From UBA7985 sp002711265 (GTDB lineage: Bacteria > Pseudomonadota > Alphaproteobacteria > UBA7985): 64,000 nucleotides of DNA. Below the pieces are notes generated by a model. It was not told the origin of the DNA and searched no databases. It worked only from the letters and a program-made list of their open reading frames with translations. The stretch's first letter is position 1, and each line of letters begins with the position of its first letter. This document shows, in pieces, positions 51,904 to 59,747 of the stretch. The position numbers and the translations under genes are program-made. The stretch covers positions 62,001 through 126,000 of the forward strand of contig CBFIBS010000005.1 in the NCBI GenBank assembly GCA_965660945.1, read 5' to 3'.

Positions 51904-52593
51904 ATGAAGATTATCGGACTTACAGGCTCGATTGCCATGGGCAAATCCACCGCCGCAAAGATGCTGGCGCGCATGGGTTATGCTCACTTCGACGCCGATG
52001 CCGTGGTGCACGCGCTGACCGGCCCGCACGGACGGGCGCTGCCTGCCATCGCCGCCTTTGCGCCCGAGGCTGTATCCATGGAGGCTGGGATGGATCGCCG
52101 CCGGCTGGGCGATCTGGCCTTCCGCGATCAGAGCGTGCTGCGCAAGCTCGAGGCGGTGCTGCATCCCATGGTCTACGCCGAAAACCGACGGCTGCTCGCC
52201 CTGTGGCAGCGTCAGCGTCGCCGCAAGGTCCTGCTCGACGTGCCGCTCTTGCTCGAAGGCGCGGGCGAGCGCCGCTGTGATGCGGTCTGGGTGGTCTCGG
52301 CACCGACGGCGCTGCAGGCGCAGCGGGCCCTGTCACGCCCGGGGATGACACCGGAAAAGCTGCGCGGCATCCTCAGCCGACAGGTGCCGGATCGGGAAAA
52401 GCGCCGCCGTGCAGACGTGGTGATCGCCACCGGGCTGGGGCGCGCTATCACCTGGGCCGCGCTGGCGCAGGCTGACCGCCTGCTGGTCCGTGAACACACC
52501 TGGCCCCCACGCCACCGGCGTAACGCGCTGTTCAGGGGTCGGATCCACGACGCAAGGCCGCCTGCATCTAAGCCAAAGGGAGGGCTGAAATGA
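51904..52593 (+). CDS. coaE: Dephospho-CoA kinase CoaE
   Basis: CoaE performs the last step of coenzyme A synthesis. The 229-residue protein has the P-loop G-L-T-G-S-I-A-M-G-K-S-T (5-16), the substrate-binding F-D-A-D-A-V-V-H and V-L-L-D-V-P-L-L-L-E. It shows the LID arginines in Q-V-P-D-R-E-K-R-R-R-A-D. A basic C-terminal tail is slightly longer than usual. The stop overlaps the dnaQ start by 4 bases. Confidence 0.95.
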   Translation: MKIIGLTGSIAMGKSTAAKMLARMGYAHFDADAVVHALTGPHGRALPAIAAFAPEAVSMEAGMDRRRLGDLAFRDQSVLRKLEAVLHPMVYAENRRLLALWQRQRRRKVLLDVPLLLEGAGERRCDAVWVVSAPTALQAQRALSRPGMTPEKLRGILSRQVPDREKRRRADVVIATGLGRAITWAALAQADRLLVREHTWPPRHRRNALFRGRIHDARPPASKPKGGLK

Positions 52594-53336
52594 CCCGTGA
52601 AATCGTCCTCGACACCGAAACAACCGGCATCGACCCCGCCGACGGCCATCGGGTGGTCGAAATCGGCTGCGTCGAGCTTGAAGGGCTGATGCCGACCGGA
52701 AACACCTTCCACGTCTATATCAACCCGCAGCGGGACATGCCCAACGGAGCCTACGAGGTGCACGGCCTTTCGGCCGAGTTCCTGTCCGGCTTTCCCGTGT
52801 TTTCGGAGCACGTGGAGGCCTTCATCGAATTTATCGGTGACACGCCGCTGGTAATCCACAACGCTTCTTTCGACATGAAGTTCCTCAACGCAGAGCTGGG
52901 CATGCTGGGCCGGCCGCTGTTGCTGCCCGGGCGGGCGATCGACACCCTCGCCATGGCGCGCAAGGCCTATCCCGGCGCGCAGAATTCGCTCGATGCGTTG
53001 TGCCGCCGGTTCGGCATCGACAACACCAGCCGCACGCTCCACGGCGCGCTGCTGGACAGCGAACTGCTGGCCGAGGTTTATCTGGAGCTGAAAGGCGGCC
53101 GCCAGCCGGGGCTGAGCCTCGACGTTGCCGCGCCGCGGGGTGGCTCGAAAGCCGTTGGCAGCGCGACCAAGGGTGGCGGCGCAGCGGCGGGGGATGACGG
53201 CGATGCTGCCAAGGCCTTCCCGCGCCGCGATTTCCCGCTGGAGGCCGCAGACAAGGGCCGTCACGAGGCATTTTTGCGCGACCTCAAAGAACCGATCTGG
53301 TCGAAGTATGGGGTTAAGGCAGCCGATACGGACTAG
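52590..53336 (+). CDS. dnaQ: DNA polymerase III epsilon subunit DnaQ
   Basis: DnaQ is the 3'-5' proofreading exonuclease. The 248-residue protein has Exo I D-T-E-T-T-G at 8-13, Exo II H-N-A-S-F-D near 90 and the Exo III segment with H-G-A-L-L-D-S near 150, the DEDDh pattern. The C-terminal third is a low-complexity linker ending in a helical tail (F-L-R-D-L-K-E-P-I-W) that should contact polymerase alpha. It closes the maf-aroE-coaE-dnaQ run and converges on secB. Confidence 0.95.
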   Translation: MTREIVLDTETTGIDPADGHRVVEIGCVELEGLMPTGNTFHVYINPQRDMPNGAYEVHGLSAEFLSGFPVFSEHVEAFIEFIGDTPLVIHNASFDMKFLNAELGMLGRPLLLPGRAIDTLAMARKAYPGAQNSLDALCRRFGIDNTSRTLHGALLDSELLAEVYLELKGGRQPGLSLDVAAPRGGSKAVGSATKGGGAAAGDDGDAAKAFPRRDFPLEAADKGRHEAFLRDLKEPIWSKYGVKAADTD

Positions 53337-53363
53337 CGGCCGCCGCCCCTCACAGCCTGTCGA

Positions 53364-53873
53364 TCAGGCGGCGGTGTCGTCCCCGCCCGCAGCGCCGACG
53401 CCTTCACCCCGATCCTTGGGGTTGTTGAGCAGGCTGAGGAAGTTGAAGGGGTTGAGCAACAGTGGCGGGTAGCCGCCCTTGACCGTCGCGCTGGAGACGA
53501 TTTCCCGCGCAAAGGGGAACAGGTAGCGCGAGACTTCGACCACCAGCAGGCGCTCGATCGTCTCTTCGGGGATGTCTGCGCCGATCTGCACCAGACCCGC
53601 GTAGACGCACTCGACGATGAAGGCGGTCTGGCCTTCGACCGACGCATTCACTGAAACCTGCAGTTCGACCTCGTAACGGCTTTCGCCGAGGTTGCGGTTG
53701 TTGACGTTGACGTCGATTTTGACTTCGGGCTGCTTGCCCTGGGTCATCAGGCCCATGGCACCGTTCGGGTTCTCGAAGCTCAAGTCCTTGAGATACTGGT
53801 GCAGGAAGGCGAGGCCCCCCTGAGGCTGGGCAGCGGCTGCAGCCGGGGCCTGGGTCGAACCGTTTTCGGCCAT
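53364..53873 (-). CDS. secB: Protein-export chaperone SecB
   Basis: SecB is a tetrameric holdase that hands unfolded preproteins to SecA. The 169-residue protein has Y-L-K-D-L-S-F-E-N-P near residue 27, Y-E-V-E-L-Q-V-S-V and C-V-Y-A-G-L-V-Q-I, then P-E-E-T-I-E-R-L-L-V-V-E and L-F-P-F-A-R-E-I. The N-terminus is an Ala/Gln-rich lead and the C-terminus a Gly/Asp-rich tail. It is minus-strand, convergent with dnaQ, and near fxsA. Confidence 0.96.
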   Translation of the reverse strand: MAENGSTQAPAAAAAQPQGGLAFLHQYLKDLSFENPNGAMGLMTQGKQPEVKIDVNVNNRNLGESRYEVELQVSVNASVEGQTAFIVECVYAGLVQIGADIPEETIERLLVVEVSRYLFPFAREIVSSATVKGGYPPLLLNPFNFLSLLNNPKDRGEGVGAAGGDDTAA

Positions 53874-53938
53874 GGTGTCTGATTTCTCCGGTTAACTCGG
53901 GGGCAGGGACGCCTGTTATCACGCAGGTCGGAGGGCGG

Positions 53939-54463
53939 CTAGTCGCGCGAAGGTGGAATCTGCTTCTCCGGGTCGGTTTCGACGACTTCAGCTTCACCGT
54001 CGATGATGTCGGGCGCGCTGCCGCTGGTCCGGCCATTGCCGCCGGCGTAGGAAAACCCAAAGCCGCCCGAACCGCCACCGCCCATGCCAGCGAAGGATAG
54101 GTTGCCCCGTCGCTGCGCCCAGGCCAGCAGCAGCGGGGCGATCAGCGCCCGCACCGGCGGCAGCAGCAGGGCGATCCCGATGGCGTCGGTGAAAAAGCCC
54201 GGCGTGAGCAGCAGCAGCGCCGCAACCAGCAGACACAGCCCGTCGAATAAAGCTCGCGCCGGCATCTCACCGGCAGCCAGCTGTTCGTTGATCCGGGCCA
54301 GAACGCTTGTCGATTGCGAGCGGACCAGCGCCGTGCCGACGATTGCCGTCAGCAGCACCGTGCCCAGCGTCCACCAGAGCCCGATCCAGCTGCCCACCGT
54401 GATGAAGCCCGCGATCTCGATTATCGGAATCCCAATGAAGGCAATCAGTAACAAGAGTGTCAT
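53939..54463 (-). CDS. fxsA: FxsA-family membrane protein
   Basis: FxsA is a small inner-membrane protein; in E. coli extra copies block F exclusion of phage T7, and its normal role is unknown. The 174-residue protein has I-P-I-I-E-I-A-G-F near the N-terminus, then several spans with T-A-I-V-G-T-A-L-V-R and L-L-L-L-T-P-G-F-F-T-D-A-I-G. A Gly-rich cytoplasmic tail (G-G-G-G-S-G-G-F) ends it. It is 65 bases upstream of secB and divergent from the Tim44-like gene. Confidence 0.92.
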   Translation of the reverse strand: MTLLLLIAFIGIPIIEIAGFITVGSWIGLWWTLGTVLLTAIVGTALVRSQSTSVLARINEQLAAGEMPARALFDGLCLLVAALLLLTPGFFTDAIGIALLLPPVRALIAPLLLAWAQRRGNLSFAGMGGGGSGGFGFSYAGGNGRTSGSAPDIIDGEAEVVETDPEKQIPPSRD

Positions 54464-54645
54464 TCCGGGCTCCTTTACGCTGTTTTTTAACGGATGCGAC
54501 CCTGCAACCGATTCTGGTCCGTTGCCCTCGGCTGCATTCGTCCCTAACTGTCAGTCATACAAGTAGGGTCTGCTGCCGATCGTTGAAGAGATCGCTGCGA
54601 AAAACGGCAGACCGGGGCTCGCGCTCGGACAAAGGAGACCTGAAG

Positions 54646-55308
54646 GTGACCATTACGCTCGTTATTCTGGCTGTTGCTGTGGTGTTTGTGCTGTGGAGGC
54701 TCAGCTCCGTGCTCGGGCAGGATCAGGGCTTCATCCCCCAGTTCGACCGCAACCAGACTCAGCCGAAGCTCGACGAGGTTGATGAGGCGGACACCCCGGC
54801 TCCTGCGTCCGAACCGGTTGCGCTGGCCGCTGAGGATGTTGATCCGGCCGCCAATGCCGAAGAAATTCAGGCGGCGCTGGAAGAAATCGCAGGCAAGGAC
54901 CGGCTGTTCGACGCCAAGTCCTTCCTCGGCGATGCAGGCAGCGCTTTCGAGATGATCCTCGGTGCCTTCGCCAGCGGCGATAAGGACACGCTGTCTTCTT
55001 TCGTCTCCAAAGATGTCTACGCAGGCTTTGCTGAGGCCATCGACGCCCGCTCGGCAGAGGGCCAGCACCTCGAGCTGACCTTGCTCAAAGCACCGGAGAC
55101 CCGCTATTTCCGGGCAGAGGTGAGCGGCAACATGGCCTTCATCACCCTGACCATCAATTCCGAGCAGATCCAGGTCACGCGCGACAAGGCCGGGGACGTG
55201 GTGTCCGGTGACCCTGCCCAGACCTCCCGCGTCGAAGACCACTGGAATTTCTCGCGTAAGCTCGGGTCGTCCGACCCGATCTGGACCCTGATCGCAACCC
55301 GCGCCTGA
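54646..55308 (+). CDS. Tim44/TimA-like domain protein
   Basis: A bacterial relative of mitochondrial Tim44, conserved in Alphaproteobacteria and usually next to secB/fxsA. The GTG at 54646 is selected because AAAGGAG lies 8 bases upstream; the protein then starts with a membrane anchor (T-I-T-L-V-I-L-A-V-A-V-V-F-V). A linker of about 60 acidic residues precedes the Tim44 domain (about 105-220) with F-L-G-D-A-G-S-A-F-E-M-I-L, A-E-G-Q-H-L-E-L and D-H-W-N-F-S-R. Its role may be in membrane-protein handling, but that is inferred from the homologue. Confidence 0.9.
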   Translation: MTITLVILAVAVVFVLWRLSSVLGQDQGFIPQFDRNQTQPKLDEVDEADTPAPASEPVALAAEDVDPAANAEEIQAALEEIAGKDRLFDAKSFLGDAGSAFEMILGAFASGDKDTLSSFVSKDVYAGFAEAIDARSAEGQHLELTLLKAPETRYFRAEVSGNMAFITLTINSEQIQVTRDKAGDVVSGDPAQTSRVEDHWNFSRKLGSSDPIWTLIATRA

Positions 55309-55373
55309 TCAAGACCGGTGCCTGACCGGCTGGCGTCTGGCACCCCTTTAAGACTGCAATACCATGGTTATGC

Positions 55374-55395
55374 GCCGCATTAGATTTTATGCGGC
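55374..55395 (+). terminator. Hairpin in the tim44/mltA gap
   Basis: GCCGCAT and ATGCGGC enclose an 8-base loop (TAGATTTT), 65 bases after the Tim44-like stop. There is no T run. The remainder of 55309-55560 is AT-rich and probably holds the mltA promoter. Confidence 0.4.
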
Positions 55396-55560
55396 ATTCA
55401 TTGGCGTACCTCAGCGCACACGCTATTAAATCGAATTAAAAACATCGGATAAGGTGCTATTTTTATTAGACATCTTGTCGGTTCAATGTCAGAGTCGGAG
55501 CCATATTTCAAAGGGCCGTCCTAGGGGTGGCTCAGCCTTATTTTCAGTGAGATTCGCCTT

Positions 55561-56799
55561 ATGCTTCGGCGTGTAAGTTTTGCGGCCCCGGCGCTTGCCC
55601 TGACGATTGCTCTGGGTGGGTGCATGGCGACCGAGACCCTTTCGATCAATCCTTTCGCCAAGCGTAGCATCCTTCAGGATGCGGGTGCGGAAACCGCGTC
55701 GCTGGCCCCGGTGTCAGGATCTTCGCTGGGTAAGCGTTCGGTCGTGCGCCTTGCTCCCGACTTCACGGTCGCCGGGGTGCAGCTTTCGCCGGTCCACGCG
55801 GAAAGCCTGCCCGGATGGCGTACCGAGCGCCACGGTGACGCCCTTGCCGCCTTCCGGCAGTCCTGCGCCGTGATCGCGCAACGCAACGCGGATGCGCCGC
55901 TCTCTCCGTCGGCGCTGGGTGGCACTGTGGGCGACTGGGCCGAGGTCTGCGCCCTCGCCGTTCGGCTCAACCCCGAGGATCACCCCCGCGCCCGGCAGTT
56001 CTTCCTCGACCAGTTCAAAGCCTTCGAGGTTCGCGGTGAGGGAACCTTCACCGGGTACTATGAAGCCGAGCTCAACGGCGCACGCCGCCCGGGTAGCGGC
56101 TACCGCTGGCCGCTCTATGCCCGGCCCGACGACCTTGTGAACGGGCAGGCCTACCTGACCCGGGCCGAAATCAACCGCGGTGCGCTACACGGCCGGGGGC
56201 TGGAGCTGTTCTATGTCGATGATCCGGTCGACGTCTTTATGCTGCAGATCCAGGGCTCGGGCGTCATCCGTTTACCCGACGGCACGCGCACCCGTGTCGG
56301 GTACGCCGGCAACAATGGCCACGATTTTGTCAGTCTGCGCGCAGAGATGGAGCGCCGCGGCTTCGACAAGTCTGTCTACGGCGCATCAATCCAGTCCTAC
56401 ACCCGCTGGCTCAAGGAGCGGCCGCAGATCGCAGCGGCGGTGATGAACACCAACCCGCGCTTTATCTTTTTCACCGAAAACCCGGAGCAGGGCGCCGTTG
56501 GCGCGCAGGGCATCCGCCTGACGCCTGAGCGCTCGCTCGCCGTGGATCTGGACTTCATGCCCCTGCACGCGCCCATGTGGCTGGAAACCTCAGCGACAGC
56601 ACCAAACGGCAGCACCCGCACCATCCGCCGCATGATGGTCGCGCAGGATACTGGCTCTGCCATCAATGGTGTGGTCCGGGGGGATTACTTCTGGGGCTCG
56701 GGCGAAGGGGCGCTGGCCATGGCCGGGCGGATGAAGTCGCAGGGCGTCTATACCATTTTACTGCCCAAAGGGCTGGCTGCGACCCTAGCCCGGGATTGA
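55561..56799 (+). CDS. mltA: Membrane-bound lytic murein transglycosylase A
   Basis: MltA cleaves peptidoglycan glycan strands with formation of 1,6-anhydro ends. The 412-residue protein has a lipoprotein signal with lipobox L-G-G-C (Cys near residue 21). The MltA domain contains G-T-F-T-G-Y-Y-E, L-Q-I-Q-G-S-G and R-V-G-Y-A-G-N-N-G. The 3D domain near the C-terminus has Q-D-T-G-S-A-I-N-G and the catalytic-type Asp in D-Y-F-W-G. The ATG at 55561 fits the signal peptide. Confidence 0.94.
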   Translation: MLRRVSFAAPALALTIALGGCMATETLSINPFAKRSILQDAGAETASLAPVSGSSLGKRSVVRLAPDFTVAGVQLSPVHAESLPGWRTERHGDALAAFRQSCAVIAQRNADAPLSPSALGGTVGDWAEVCALAVRLNPEDHPRARQFFLDQFKAFEVRGEGTFTGYYEAELNGARRPGSGYRWPLYARPDDLVNGQAYLTRAEINRGALHGRGLELFYVDDPVDVFMLQIQGSGVIRLPDGTRTRVGYAGNNGHDFVSLRAEMERRGFDKSVYGASIQSYTRWLKERPQIAAAVMNTNPRFIFFTENPEQGAVGAQGIRLTPERSLAVDLDFMPLHAPMWLETSATAPNGSTRTIRRMMVAQDTGSAINGVVRGDYFWGSGEGALAMAGRMKSQGVYTILLPKGLAATLARD

Positions 56800-56885
56800 T
56801 CCGGTCCTATTTTAACCGCTAAGGGGGACAGTGGCTGCCGAAGGGTGGCCAGACCAGTCGACGCGAAGCACGGGAAACCCAAGAC

Positions 56886-57389
56886 TTGAACCAGAAGACC
56901 CAGGATTTTCTTGCCACGCTGGCGCCGCTTGCCCTGTCCGGGATCGGCGAAGGCGTGGCTGCGATCGTAGGCTCTGACCTTGAGGCCGCTGTTGGTCAAC
57001 TCCTGCCTGCGCTGCCGCCCGCTGCGCGCCTTGTCATCGTCGATCAGACCGCTGATGGGGCCGAGGCGTGCCGCCGTTTCGTGCAGACCGACCTCCGGCT
57101 GGGGGTCATCAACGAGACCCCGGCACAGTTCATCGAAGATATGACCGAACAGCGCTTCGATGCACTGCTGGTCATGCCGGGCTGCGAGGGCGACGAGCAG
57201 TCGCTGGTCAGCCTGCTCTGGCAGGGCGGATTTATGGCGCTACACCCCGATCTCACAGCCCCGGTCGTCGACCCCGACGAACTGCTGAGCTGGGACACGG
57301 GGCAAGGCATGGCTCTGCGCATGTTGCCGCCAAAGCCGCGCCGCCGGGGCGGCCGTCGGCGCAACCAGCCGCAGCAGGCGGCGGCCTGA
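56886..57389 (+). CDS. Uncharacterised protein, possible diverged methyltransferase-like fold
   Basis: A 167-residue protein starting at a TTG at 56886, between mltA and the Smr gene. It has alternating helices and hydrophobic strands: R-L-V-I-V-D-Q near residue 46, F-D-A-L-L-V-M-P-G near 101 and Q-G-G-F-M-A-L-H-P after it. That order recalls the second half of an O-methyltransferase Rossmann fold, but no glycine motif for SAM is present. The C-terminal 20 residues are very basic (P-R-R-R-G-G-R-R-R). The start codon is uncertain. Function unknown. Confidence 0.65.
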   Translation: MNQKTQDFLATLAPLALSGIGEGVAAIVGSDLEAAVGQLLPALPPAARLVIVDQTADGAEACRRFVQTDLRLGVINETPAQFIEDMTEQRFDALLVMPGCEGDEQSLVSLLWQGGFMALHPDLTAPVVDPDELLSWDTGQGMALRMLPPKPRRRGGRRRNQPQQAAA

Positions 57390-57399
57390 GGCCGGAACC

Positions 57400-58080
57400 G
57401 TGGCCGCCAAACAGCGCCCGAACCGCACCAAGACGACCAAGGACCGAAAGTCCGGCGCCGCTGTGGTCAGCGAGGACGAACGCGCGGTCTGGGGTGCGGT
57501 TAAGGCCTCCGCCGACCCCTTGAAGCAGTCCCGCGCCAAAACCTTTCGCGGGGTTGAGAATGTGTCCCGGGGCCTGCCCCCGACGCCGAAGGCTGATCCC
57601 GACCGCGCCGAAGAGCGGCAGGCGGCGGCCTCGCGGCCCGTGGTCAAATCCATCGCCGATGATCTGGTTTCCGCAGCAAGGGCATCGCGCAGCCCCCTGA
57701 CCGGGGCCAAAGACGCCAAAGCGCTGGAGCCCGGACAGCTTGCCGGGCTGGACCGCAAGCGTGGGGAGCGACTGCGCCGGGGCAAGCTCGACATCGAAGG
57801 CACGCTCGACCTGCACGGCATGACCCGCGACGCGGCTCAGGCGGCGGTGCGCCGTTTCCTTGATGCCAGCCAGAGCATGGGGCGACGCACGGTCCTGATC
57901 ATCACCGGCAAAGGCTATGCCCACGGCAGTGAAGGCGTGCTGCGCTCGGCCCTGCCGCAGTGGCTGAACGCCCCGGAAAACCGGATCAGAGTTCTCGCCT
58001 ATGACTACGCCCAGCCGCGCCACGGCGGGCAGGGCGCCTTCTACGTTTACCTGAAGAAACGCCGGGAAGCGGTGTCGTGA
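57400..58080 (+). CDS. Smr-domain (MutS2 C-terminal type) protein
   Basis: A 226-residue protein starting at a GTG at 57400. About 120 basic, disordered residues precede a Smr domain (about 130-225) with L-D-L-H-G-M-T near residue 133 and T-G-K-G-Y-A-H-G-S-E-G-V-L-R near 168. Smr domains are nucleases or nucleic-acid binders; stand-alone alphaproteobacterial members near mltA are common but uncharacterised. Its TGA overlaps the GTG of the following regulator. Confidence 0.9.
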   Translation: MAAKQRPNRTKTTKDRKSGAAVVSEDERAVWGAVKASADPLKQSRAKTFRGVENVSRGLPPTPKADPDRAEERQAAASRPVVKSIADDLVSAARASRSPLTGAKDAKALEPGQLAGLDRKRGERLRRGKLDIEGTLDLHGMTRDAAQAAVRRFLDASQSMGRRTVLIITGKGYAHGSEGVLRSALPQWLNAPENRIRVLAYDYAQPRHGGQGAFYVYLKKRREAVS

Positions 58081-58430
58081 CCCCCTTTGGCGAAAAACTC
58101 GTGTCCCTGCGCGAGCAGCGCGGATGGACGCAGAAGAAAATGGCGGAGAAGCTCGGGGTTTCGGCGGCCTTCCTCAGTGCGCTGGAAAACGGTCAGCGGG
58201 GCAAGCCTTCCCGCCGCCTGCTCCATGCCATCTGCCAGACCTTTGGCATCATCTGGGACGAGGCCGACGCGCTGGCCGATCTCGCCGCCGCATCGCACCC
58301 CGTGGTTAAGCTCAACACGCGTGGCCTGTCCGCGACCCACACGCGGTTCGCCCACACGCTGGCGGGGAAGATTGCCGAGCTGCCAGAGGAACAGGTGCAA
58401 GACTGGCTGGAAACCCTCGAAGCCTCCTAG
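58077..58430 (+). CDS. XRE-family helix-turn-helix regulator
   Basis: A 117-residue regulator that begins at a GTG overlapping the Smr stop by 4 bases. The Cro/CI-type HTH (about 6-62) reads R-G-W-T-Q-K-K-M-A-E-K-L-G-V-S-A-A-F-L-S. It continues L-E-N-G-Q-R-G-K-P-S. The C-terminal half is helical without a recognised ligand domain. Coupling to mltA-x-smr suggests it belongs to the same transcription unit in Rhodospirillales-like genomes. Confidence 0.9.
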   Translation: MTPFGEKLVSLREQRGWTQKKMAEKLGVSAAFLSALENGQRGKPSRRLLHAICQTFGIIWDEADALADLAAASHPVVKLNTRGLSATHTRFAHTLAGKIAELPEEQVQDWLETLEAS

Positions 58431-58525
58431 GCTGGTCAGAGCACAGCCTGGGACAATTCGCGCCAGAGGACTGGTCCTGCGCGAAAGCGATCTAGCTTGT
58501 TAGGGAAGTGTCAGACGATCGACGA

Positions 58526-58602
<77 letters not shown>

Positions 58603-58696
58603 CCGTCGATGGCCGGACCCTAAGCAAAGCCGCGACGGAGAGCAAGGCCCTCTGACAACGCTTTGTTCGATCCAGCCATGCAAAGGAGTGACTTCG

Positions 58697-59161
58697 ATGA
58701 TGACTTTGTTCAGGGCCGCACCGGCCGGTTCTTCTCCGCGTCGGATGATCGCCCTGGCGCTGGGCCTCGTCCTCGCCCTGATGGCGGGCCGCGCACTTGC
58801 GGCAGGCAGCGAAGAGACGCTTGCGCCCGCAATCAGTCCGATCGAGGAAGTGCAGGCCGTGATCGAAAGCCAGCTGATCGCCTTCCAGAACCGCGACGGC
58901 GCAGGCGCCTTCTTCCACGCCGCGCCGGGGATCAAGGGCGCCTTCGGTGACGCCGATACCTTCATGGCCATGGTAGAACGCGGCTACAACGTCATTTACA
59001 GCAACAGCGGCTGGACCTTTGTCGAAGGTCAGGTACAGGGCGAGCAGGCCGCCCAGATGCTGGTTGTCGAAGACGGCGAGGGGCGGGAGCTCAAGGTGAT
59101 CTACTTCCTGCGCCTGTTCGACGGACGCTGGCAGATCACGGGTGTACAGCCCATGGCCTGA
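58697..59161 (+). CDS. DUF4864 family exported protein
   Basis: A 154-residue secreted protein. AAAGGAG lies 8 bases before the ATG at 58697. A signal peptide (R-R-M-I-A-L-A-L-G-L-V-L-A-L-M-A-G-R-A-L-A-A) ends near residue 36. The mature domain has V-I-E-S-Q-L-I-A-F-Q-N-R-D and F-L-R-L-F-D-G-R-W-Q-I-T-G-V, the DUF4864 pattern with a cystatin/NTF2-like alpha-plus-beta look. Function unknown. It stands alone between tRNA-Arg and gpt. Confidence 0.8.
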   Translation: MMTLFRAAPAGSSPRRMIALALGLVLALMAGRALAAGSEETLAPAISPIEEVQAVIESQLIAFQNRDGAGAFFHAAPGIKGAFGDADTFMAMVERGYNVIYSNSGWTFVEGQVQGEQAAQMLVVEDGEGRELKVIYFLRLFDGRWQITGVQPMA

Positions 59162-59261
59162 TCTGGCCTCGGCATAGCCGACAGGCACGGCTTACACATT
59201 GAAGCCGGCGGGTAATTGCCGCATAACGTTGTTATCCAACCTGCAGCCGGAGACTGACCAC

Positions 59262-59738
59262 ATGGATCGCAGCTTCTACGTTTCTTGGGATGAAATGCAC
59301 CGGGACACCCGGGCGCTATCGTGGCGCCTGCTCGACATGCACAACGAACGCGCCTTTTCCGGCATTATTGCCGTGACCCGTGGCGGCATGGTCCCTGCCG
59401 CGATCATCGCGCGGGAGCTGGAAATCCGTGTGGTCGATACCATTTCCGTCGCGTCCTACGACGAGCAGGCGCAGGGCCAGCTCCAGATTCTGAAGTCCAC
59501 CCTCGATGTCGGCGACGGCGACGGCTGGCTAATCGTCGACGACCTCGTTGACACCGGCAAAACCGCCCGCGCGATCCGGGACATGATGCCCGCTGCGCAC
59601 TTCGCCACGGTCTACGCCAAGCCCGAAGGGCGGCCGCTGGTCGACACCTTCGTAACCGAAGTCAGCCAGGACACCTGGATCTACTTCCCGTGGGATCTGG
59701 CGCCGCACGCCAACCAGCCGCTGATCAAGTCGCGCTAG
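59262..59738 (+). CDS. gpt: Xanthine-guanine phosphoribosyltransferase
   Basis: Gpt salvages guanine and xanthine to their nucleotides. From the ATG at 59262 it has 158 residues, the family length. The pattern A-V-T-R-G-G-M-V-P-A and the PRPP loop I-V-D-D-L-V-D-T-G-K-T-A are intact. The C-terminal Y-F-P-W-D matches the base-binding W-x-x-F/P-W-E region. The frame opens 63 bases earlier, but the ATG used here gives the normal N-terminus M-D-R-S-F-Y-V-S-W-D. It converges with a histidine kinase 9 bases away. Confidence 0.94.
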   Translation: MDRSFYVSWDEMHRDTRALSWRLLDMHNERAFSGIIAVTRGGMVPAAIIARELEIRVVDTISVASYDEQAQGQLQILKSTLDVGDGDGWLIVDDLVDTGKTARAIRDMMPAAHFATVYAKPEGRPLVDTFVTEVSQDTWIYFPWDLAPHANQPLIKSR

Positions 59739-59747
59739 GCCGGGCGA

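Noticed and set aside
55436..55449. CtrA box (TTAA-N7-TTAA) upstream of mltA
   Set aside because: The two TTAA halves are separated by 6 bases, not 7, and the trailing C is absent.
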